From the NCBI GenBank assembly GCA_031281385.1, contig JAITFL010000174.1, positions 1 through 6,317 on the forward strand: a stretch of 6,317 nt of DNA. The letters run 5' to 3'. This DNA is from Holophagales bacterium (GTDB lineage: Bacteria; Acidobacteriota; Holophagae; Holophagales; Holophagaceae). Positions within the stretch are counted from its first letter, which is position 1, and every line of letters begins with the position of its first letter. Shown here one piece after another: positions 4,686-6,317 of the stretch. The notes under the pieces are model-generated. The model saw only the letters and a list, made by a program, of their open reading frames with translations. It did not search any database and was not told the DNA's origin. The position numbers were made by a program, and so were the translations under genes.

Positions 4686-6317
4686 ATGTTTGGTCGTTGG
4701 GTTTCCATGCTGGGCAAGCTGCTGGTTGCCGCCATTTTGCTTTCATGCCCGCTGTTTGGGGACTACGGGCCAAAAATCGCGGGCAATGGAACCCAAACAG
4801 CTGTGTCTGGCCAAGAGTCCCAAGACTCAAAAAAGCCGTCCGCCGACATGATTCTGAAAGAAGTGAACCTAGCACCAATTTTTGTGGTCATGAAATCATT
4901 TCTTCTGGAAAATGAGTCAACGCCGGAACTAGAGCAAGTTTACTTTGTGATAAATGAATATTCGATCAGTGAACTGGTTTCAACTATTTCTTTTGAGTCG
5001 CTCGATGTCGAACAACTAAAAACCACTGCAATATGGAACTATTTTGGCATCGAAAAAAACAAGAAATCAGCCATTTTTGTCAATGGCAGCCTATCAAAAA
5101 CATATCCGGGCCTGCCAGATCCAAAAGACATTCAGAAATTGGCAGAGTCACTTTTGGCCGACTTAAATCGGGAACTCAAGGCCAATCCAAGAAATTCATC
5201 CCTATGGCTTGGATCAATTACACGCTATATCGAGATATTAAATATTCCCAGTCTAGGGCAAGAATACGTGAAAAAGAATAACATCAATGTCACTGAATGG
5301 AGCAAAGACCTTGCGAATTTGTTTTATAAAATGCATCTAGCCACTGATGGCCTATGGCAAAACGATCCTACTATTAACCTATTGGCTATAATGGATCAAT
5401 GGATCAAAAATTCAACCGAATTAGATATCAAAAATCCATTTTTTGATGCAATCATCGAAGACCTAAACAAAGAAATTCAGTCGGACTGTACTCATTATAA
5501 ATATGCATGGCTTTGGAACTATTTTTTCCCCAAAACTTCAAGCGCATACACAAACCCCGCCTCCCTCATCCCCGAACTAGAACACATGCCCTACACAAAT
5601 ATTGACGCATGTTTTTACAAAACTGTTTTAGACGTTTTATTTCAGATGAAGCAATATGACCTATGCATCTCGCTGTGCAATAGGGTACTAGAGCCTTTTG
5701 AACTAGAGGGAGAGCAACTAGAGCCCAGCGCAGTCGATGATTATAGACTAATAGTTTATTATTTGGTGCTTTCCCTGTTCGAATTCAAAGAGTACAATAA
5801 AGCATTTGAAGTCATGCGGTTTTGGGAAAAGAAATCCATTCTTGGCTGGGATTGGAGCGACTTTTGCAATGATGATATTGCGTTCTTGGTGGATAGAGAG
5901 GAGCAAATAGATAGGCAGAAGTGGTTCCAGTTTTTTGAAGAATCCGTTTTATTCAATGCTTCCCTGCCCAAGCCGCAAGCAATGTCCATGGCCGACAAAG
6001 TCAAGGCTTGGGTAAACTTTGCAACCGCCAACCCAGACAATGTGGCTGCGCTCCGTATGCTGGCCCAAAACATCAAGAGTGTTGACGAACAGGACAAAAA
6101 TTGGCTTGCCAAAAAACTGCTTGGCGTAATAGAAAATAACGCGCTTTATATCTACAATTTGAACCTATCTCAAGAAGACCTTTATTTGGACGATGCCACT
6201 TGGCAAAAATTGTTGAACGCCAAAATCGCTAAGCTATATCAAGACCTCGAATGTGTACCGATGGACAAGACGCGATGGGCCGAGTTGTTTTACTGCATAA
6301 AGAACGCAAAGCAAAAG
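4686..6317 (+). CDS. Large predicted lipoprotein with TPR-like helical repeats (3'-truncated)
   Basis: The frame is open from the ATG at 4686 to the window edge, giving 544 residues with no stop. AAGGGA (4673-4678) seven bases upstream supports the start. The N terminus (MFGRWVSMLGK, then a hydrophobic stretch ending ILLSC) forms a good lipobox with the cysteine at residue 21, so an exported, lipid-anchored protein is predicted. A polar Ser/Gln linker follows to about residue 58. Residues about 68-155 have a beta-alpha rhythm ending in FGIEKNKKSAIFVNG, which faintly recalls the second half of a thioredoxin fold, but no CxxC is present. From about 155 on it is helical. Stretches at 310-337, 353-383 (LSLFEFKEYNKAFEVMRFW) and 449-458 (NPDNVAALRM) resemble TPR helices. 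Its body is AT-rich: 18 of 60 bases are G/C at 5401-5460, against 33 of 60 at 3421-3480 in flgG. The family is not recognised, and a scaffolding role is only a guess. Confidence 0.8.
   Translation, partial: MFGRWVSMLGKLLVAAILLSCPLFGDYGPKIAGNGTQTAVSGQESQDSKKPSADMILKEVNLAPIFVVMKSFLLENESTPELEQVYFVINEYSISELVSTISFESLDVEQLKTTAIWNYFGIEKNKKSAIFVNGSLSKTYPGLPDPKDIQKLAESLLADLNRELKANPRNSSLWLGSITRYIEILNIPSLGQEYVKKNNINVTEWSKDLANLFYKMHLATDGLWQNDPTINLLAIMDQWIKNSTELDIKNPFFDAIIEDLNKEIQSDCTHYKYAWLWNYFFPKTSSAYTNPASLIPELEHMPYTNIDACFYKTVLDVLFQMKQYDLCISLCNRVLEPFELEGEQLEPSAVDDYRLIVYYLVLSLFEFKEYNKAFEVMRFWEKKSILGWDWSDFCNDDIAFLVDREEQIDRQKWFQFFEESVLFNASLPKPQAMSMADKVKAWVNFATANPDNVAALRMLAQNIKSVDEQDKNWLAKKLLGVIENNALYIYNLNLSQEDLYLDDATWQKLLNAKIAKLYQDLECVPMDKTRWAELFYCIKNAKQK

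Noticed and set aside
5759..6112. 117-codon open frame on the - strand inside the large lipoprotein gene
   Set aside because: It is antisense to a continuous frame with a good start, and its product shows no recognisable motif.

Overview
The window reads as a stretch of chromosome from a flagellated, Gram-negative-type (diderm) bacterium of medium GC content. The diderm inference rests on FlgA, a periplasmic chaperone for the P ring, and on two predicted lipoproteins. Every gene I accept lies on the + strand. The species is not identifiable. The flgF-flgG-flgA order, the apparent sigma-54 promoter and the 'FPG'-type small lipoprotein would suit Planctomycetota, Acidobacteriota, a Desulfovibrio-like lineage or a related deep-branching group, but this is a loose inference.

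Layout. Positions 3-395 are the 3' end of an unrecognised gene that enters from the left. Positions 396-796 are non-coding and hold a cluster of four hairpins built on TACCAA/TTGGTA and ATTGGCAT words. The cluster looks like a small intergenic repeat element, and one hairpin could act as a terminator. An extended -10 promoter (TGCTACAAT) then leads into moaE (797-1306), the catalytic subunit of molybdopterin synthase. A 127-base gap follows, then a small lipoprotein gene with a very strong ribosome binding site (1434-1988).

A sigma-54-type -24/-12 element at 2007-2022 precedes a tight flagellar cluster: flgF (2046-2783, proximal rod), flgG (2798-3586, distal rod) and flgA (3598-4305, P-ring chaperone). 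Gaps of 14 and 11 bases between them indicate one transcript. FlgF and FlgG build the rod that crosses the periplasm, and FlgA assists assembly of the P ring around it. The P-ring and L-ring genes (flgI, flgH), which often follow flgA, do not appear here.

Downstream of flgA are a 59-codon unidentified gene (4362-4541) and a long unidentified gene (4686 to the right edge, 544 codons with no stop). The latter encodes a predicted lipoprotein with TPR-like helical repeats and perhaps a degenerate thioredoxin-like region. Its body is clearly more AT-rich than the flagellar genes.

The best leads for something new are the hairpin repeat cluster and the large AT-rich lipoprotein that sits where flgH/flgI might be expected. 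I found no rRNA, tRNA, CRISPR array, transposase or recognisable defence system.
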